Positions 60,882 through 64,000 of a stretch of DNA of 64,000 nucleotides are shown in pieces. Position 1 is the first letter of the stretch, and every line of letters starts with the position of its first letter. The translations under genes and the position numbers were made by a program. The notes below the pieces were generated by a model that worked only from the letters and a program-made list of their open reading frames with translations, made no database searches and was not told the DNA's origin. Origin of the DNA: Alistipes megaguti (GTDB lineage Bacteria > Bacteroidota > Bacteroidia > Bacteroidales > Rikenellaceae); assembly GCF_900604385.1 (NCBI RefSeq), contig NZ_LR027382.1:1699501-1763500 (forward strand). Reading direction: 5' to 3'.

Positions 60882-63800
60882 TGAAGATGAAGTTGACGGA
60901 GTTTTTCATGCGGCGGCCGGTGTTGTTCTGGTCGCTCATGGGGGCGATCCTCATTGCGGGGGTACTGTCGTTCCTCTACATGCCCAAACTGGAGGATCCG
61001 GCCGTGGCGGTCAAGCAGGCGATGGTCGTCATTCCCTATCCCGGAGCCAGTGCCCACGAGGTGGAGCTGAAGGCGGCCCAGCTGATGGAGGATGAGCTGC
61101 GGGCGCTGCCCAATGTCAAGAAGGTGACGAGCGAGTGCCGCAACGGTTCGGCCACGCTGACCGTCGAGTTCCAGATGACGGTGCTGAACCGCGATCTGGA
61201 GCAGCACTTCGATCTCCTGCGCCGCAAGGTGAGCGATGCGGCCCGGCGTCTGCCGCAGGGGTGCTACGATCCGGTGGTGATCGACGACATGATGGATGTC
61301 TACGGCATCTTCTACGCCCTGACGGCCGACGGGTACGACTATCCGGAGATGTACCGCTACGCCAAATTTCTGCGGCGCGAGCTGCTCGACGTGAAGGGGG
61401 TCAAGCGGATCAACATCGCGGGCAACCGCGACGAGGTAATCAACATCATCCTCTCGAAGGAGCAGATCGCCCGCAACGGTGTGATCCCGACACAGATCAT
61501 GTCGGCACTGCAGCAGGCCGGCAAGACGGTCAATGCCGGGCAGTACCGGAGCGGTGACGAACGCATCGCGCTCTATGTCGATTCGGCGGTCGACGACGTG
61601 GAGGAGATCCGCAACCTGGAGATCCGCACGATGGACGGCCGCCAGCTGCGTATCGGCGACGTGGCCCGCGTCGAACGGGGGTATGCCGAACCGCAGCGTA
61701 ACGGATTTTTTGTGGACGGGCGTCCGGCGCTGGCTCTGTGCATCGCCATGGAGTCGTCGGCTATCGTGCCGGATGTGGGCCGGGCGGTCGATGCGCGGCT
61801 CGCGGAGGCGATGCAGCAGCTCCCGGCCGGATTTCATACCGAGAAGATCTTCTTCCAGCCGGACAAGGTCTCGCAGGCCATCTCGTCGTTCATGTGGAAC
61901 CTGCTCGAATCGGTTGTGATCGTCATCCTGGTGCTGATCTTCACCATGGGCTTCCGCAGCGGACTGATCATCGGCTTCGGACTGGTGCTGACGGTGGCCG
62001 TCTCATTCCCGATCCTGCTGACGTGCGGCACGACGCTGCAGCGCATCTCGCTCGGGGCCTTCATTGTGGCCATGGGCATGCTGGTCGACAACGCCGTGGT
62101 GATCATGGACGGCATCCTGATCGACAGGAAACGGGGCCTCAGCCCGAAGATATACCTCTATCGCATCGGTCGCAATACGGCCCTGCCGCTGCTCGGCGCG
62201 ACCGTCATCGCCGCCTCGACCTTCCTGGGCATCTACCTCTCGCCCGATTCGGCGGGTGAGTATGCCGGCGACCTCTTTCTGGTGCTGTGCGTGAGCCTGC
62301 TGGCCAGTTGGGTGCTGGCACTGGTACAGGTGCCCATCTGTGCCAAGTCGTGGCTCCCGGCCCGGGAGAAACTGCAGCCCGGAGCGCAGAAGCCGGTCGT
62401 GATGAACTCGCCGGTCCACCGCTTCGTGCGCCGCTCGATCGCCTTCCTGATCGGCTACAAGCGGGCGACGATCGTCGTGGCCTTCGCCGTGCTGGCCCTC
62501 TCCCTCTTCGGCATGACGCGTGTCAGGAACCTCTTCTTCTCCGACTTCGACTACAAGCAGTTCGTCGTCGAGTGCTTCTTCCCCTCGGCCACGGATGCCG
62601 ACCGGGTGCGCGACCGTCTGCTCGAAATGAGCGACAGCGTGCTGCTCCATGCGGGTGTCGAGCGGGTAGCCGTCAGCCAGGGCAGCGCCCCGGCTCACTA
62701 CTGCCTGGTGCGCCCGATGACCTCGGGCGGCGACTGCTACGGCGAGCTGATCGTCGACTGCCCCGATTACAACACCGTTCTTGAGGTGATTCCCTCGATC
62801 CGTCGACAGTTGCGCGAGGAGTTTCCCGAGGCCTACGTCCGCATCCGCAAGTACAACTTCTCGATCTCGACGTCGCACACCGTCGAAGTGGAGTTTGCCG
62901 GTCCCGATCCGGTCGTGCTGCGCGATCTGAGCGCACAGGCCGAGGCCGTCATGCGCCGCTGTCCCTACGTCGATGCCTATTCGGTGGAGAACAACTGGAA
63001 GCCGAAAGGCAAGGCGCTGGTGGCCGAGTTCAACCAGCAGGATGCCCTGCGGGCCGGGATCGGCCGCGGGGATGTGGCCAACGCCCTGCTGGCCGCCACG
63101 GACGGCATGCCGGTCGGCGTGCTGAACGACCAGGAGCGGATGGTGACGTTGAACCTCCAGGTGCGCAACAACGACGGCAGCCGCATCCGCAATCTCAACG
63201 AGATCCCCGTCTGGAGCATGATGAACCTGCGGCTGACGGGCGAGGACCTGCAGGGAGCGCTGGCCGGCGGTCAGGGGATGAGCGTGCTGCAGGACCATAT
63301 GTTCCGCGCCATGCCGCTCGGAAATGCCGTGCATGACATCCGCCTCGACTGGGACGAGGATGTGGTGTTGCGGATGAACGGCCGGCGGGTGATCGAGGCC
63401 GAGTGCGATCCCAATCCCGACAGCCGGGATGCGACGCCGGCCAAGGTCGTCGCCTCGATCCGTCCCGAAATCGAGGCCATCGCGCTGCCCGACGGCTATA
63501 CGATGCGCTGGGTCGGCGAGGGCGAACTGCAGGGCGAAGCGATCGGCAACCTGATGAAGTACCTGCCGTTGACGATCTTTCTGATTCTGGCTATCCTGTT
63601 GCTGCTGTTCAACAGCTGGCGCAAGGTGCTGCTCATTCTGCTGTGCTTCCCGTTCGTCTTCTGCGGCATCACTCCGTCGCTGCTCCTGACGGGCCAGCCG
63701 CTGACCTTCATGGCCATCATCGGCATGATGGGGCTGATCGGCATGATGGTCAAGAATGCCATCGTGCTCGTCGACGAGATCAACCGCCTGCAGACCGAAG

Positions 63801-64000
63801 AGCACAGGCCGCCCTATACGGCCGTTATCGAGGCGACCGTCTCGCGCGTGCGTCCCGTGCTGATGGCCTCGCTGACTACGATCGTCGGGATGATCCCGCT
63901 GGTCGGCGATCCGATGTACGGGTCGATGGCCCTGACGATCATGGGCGGTCTGACCGTTGGTACGATCATCACGCTCATTCTGCTGCCGCTCTTCTACGCG
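60881..64000 (+). CDS. RND efflux transporter permease (3' end outside window)
   Basis: An open frame of 1040 codons begins MKMKLTEFFMRRPVLFWSLM and runs to the edge. It has the HAE-type layout: a first membrane helix, the porter segment VVIPYPGASAHEVELKAAQLMEDEL, then helices with the charged proton-relay motif GMLVDNAVVIMDG. A second porter half follows, ending with MGLIGMMVKNAIVLVDEINRL and LILLPLFYA. Only a few C-terminal residues appear to be missing. With the adaptor upstream it should expel drugs, bile salts or similar compounds, using the proton gradient. The substrate is not predictable. Confidence 0.93.
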   Translation, partial: MKMKLTEFFMRRPVLFWSLMGAILIAGVLSFLYMPKLEDPAVAVKQAMVVIPYPGASAHEVELKAAQLMEDELRALPNVKKVTSECRNGSATLTVEFQMTVLNRDLEQHFDLLRRKVSDAARRLPQGCYDPVVIDDMMDVYGIFYALTADGYDYPEMYRYAKFLRRELLDVKGVKRINIAGNRDEVINIILSKEQIARNGVIPTQIMSALQQAGKTVNAGQYRSGDERIALYVDSAVDDVEEIRNLEIRTMDGRQLRIGDVARVERGYAEPQRNGFFVDGRPALALCIAMESSAIVPDVGRAVDARLAEAMQQLPAGFHTEKIFFQPDKVSQAISSFMWNLLESVVIVILVLIFTMGFRSGLIIGFGLVLTVAVSFPILLTCGTTLQRISLGAFIVAMGMLVDNAVVIMDGILIDRKRGLSPKIYLYRIGRNTALPLLGATVIAASTFLGIYLSPDSAGEYAGDLFLVLCVSLLASWVLALVQVPICAKSWLPAREKLQPGAQKPVVMNSPVHRFVRRSIAFLIGYKRATIVVAFAVLALSLFGMTRVRNLFFSDFDYKQFVVECFFPSATDADRVRDRLLEMSDSVLLHAGVERVAVSQGSAPAHYCLVRPMTSGGDCYGELIVDCPDYNTVLEVIPSIRRQLREEFPEAYVRIRKYNFSISTSHTVEVEFAGPDPVVLRDLSAQAEAVMRRCPYVDAYSVENNWKPKGKALVAEFNQQDALRAGIGRGDVANALLAATDGMPVGVLNDQERMVTLNLQVRNNDGSRIRNLNEIPVWSMMNLRLTGEDLQGALAGGQGMSVLQDHMFRAMPLGNAVHDIRLDWDEDVVLRMNGRRVIEAECDPNPDSRDATPAKVVASIRPEIEAIALPDGYTMRWVGEGELQGEAIGNLMKYLPLTIFLILAILLLLFNSWRKVLLILLCFPFVFCGITPSLLLTGQPLTFMAIIGMMGLIGMMVKNAIVLVDEINRLQTEEHRPPYTAVIEATVSRVRPVLMASLTTIVGMIPLVGDPMYGSMALTIMGGLTVGTIITLILLPLFYA

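Overview
The window looks like a chromosomal segment of a GC-rich Bacteroidales, most likely Alistipes (Rikenellaceae). The evidence is repeated Bacteroidetes-type promoters (TTTG, about 19-20 bp, then TAnnTTTG), a type B L31, a SusC/SusD pair with an ECF sigma/FecR pair, lipoproteins with short Cys lipoboxes, and Bacteroidetes gene orders such as rpmB-rpmG-DUF4295 and tuf-trnW-secE-nusG-rplKAJL-rpoBC. All family calls come from reading the sequence; no database search was run.

Layout. 1-1041: an insertion sequence cut by the window edge. 1265-1868: rpmB, rpmG and a DUF4295 gene (minus). 2149-5685: pdxB-pyrD-cinA (minus). 5860-10222: ureohydrolase, nhaA and two FKBP-type lipoproteins (plus). 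10513-12339: tatA, tatC and a DUF3127 gene (minus). 12513-20200: a complete histidine operon hisGDCBHAF-IE (minus), preceded by a promoter, a His-rich leader peptide and a terminator/antiterminator pair that read as a classical attenuator. 20389-22622: XRE-cupin regulator and acyl-CoA synthetase. 22900-25538: tRNA-Met, rpmE2, a coiled-coil lipoprotein and an AraC regulator. 25807-39267: four tRNAs and the translation/transcription cluster from tuf through rpoC, with a structured leader before rpoB. 39589-44586: sdaA, tRNA-Arg, a FadL-type porin, an aminotransferase, HU and tRNA-Ser. 44710-45520: a degraded mobile element beside tRNA-Ser. 45525-58408: an ECF sigma/anti-sigma pair and a SusCD operon with surface lipoprotein, TIM barrel, metallo-beta-lactamase, glycerophosphodiesterase and organophosphate permease genes. 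58717-64000: AraC regulator and a divergent RND efflux operon cut by the right edge.

How the genes work together. The histidine block carries every step from PRPP/ATP to histidine in one co-directional operon whose leader can sense His-tRNA supply. The 45.5-58.4 kb block reads as an outer-membrane-to-cytoplasm route for a phosphodiester ligand, probably a glycerophosphodiester. SusCD would bind and import it, GDPD would hydrolyse it, and the OPA-family permease would take up the phosphorylated product. ECF sigma and FecR would switch it on through the STN domain of SusC. Most other genes are ordinary housekeeping genes.
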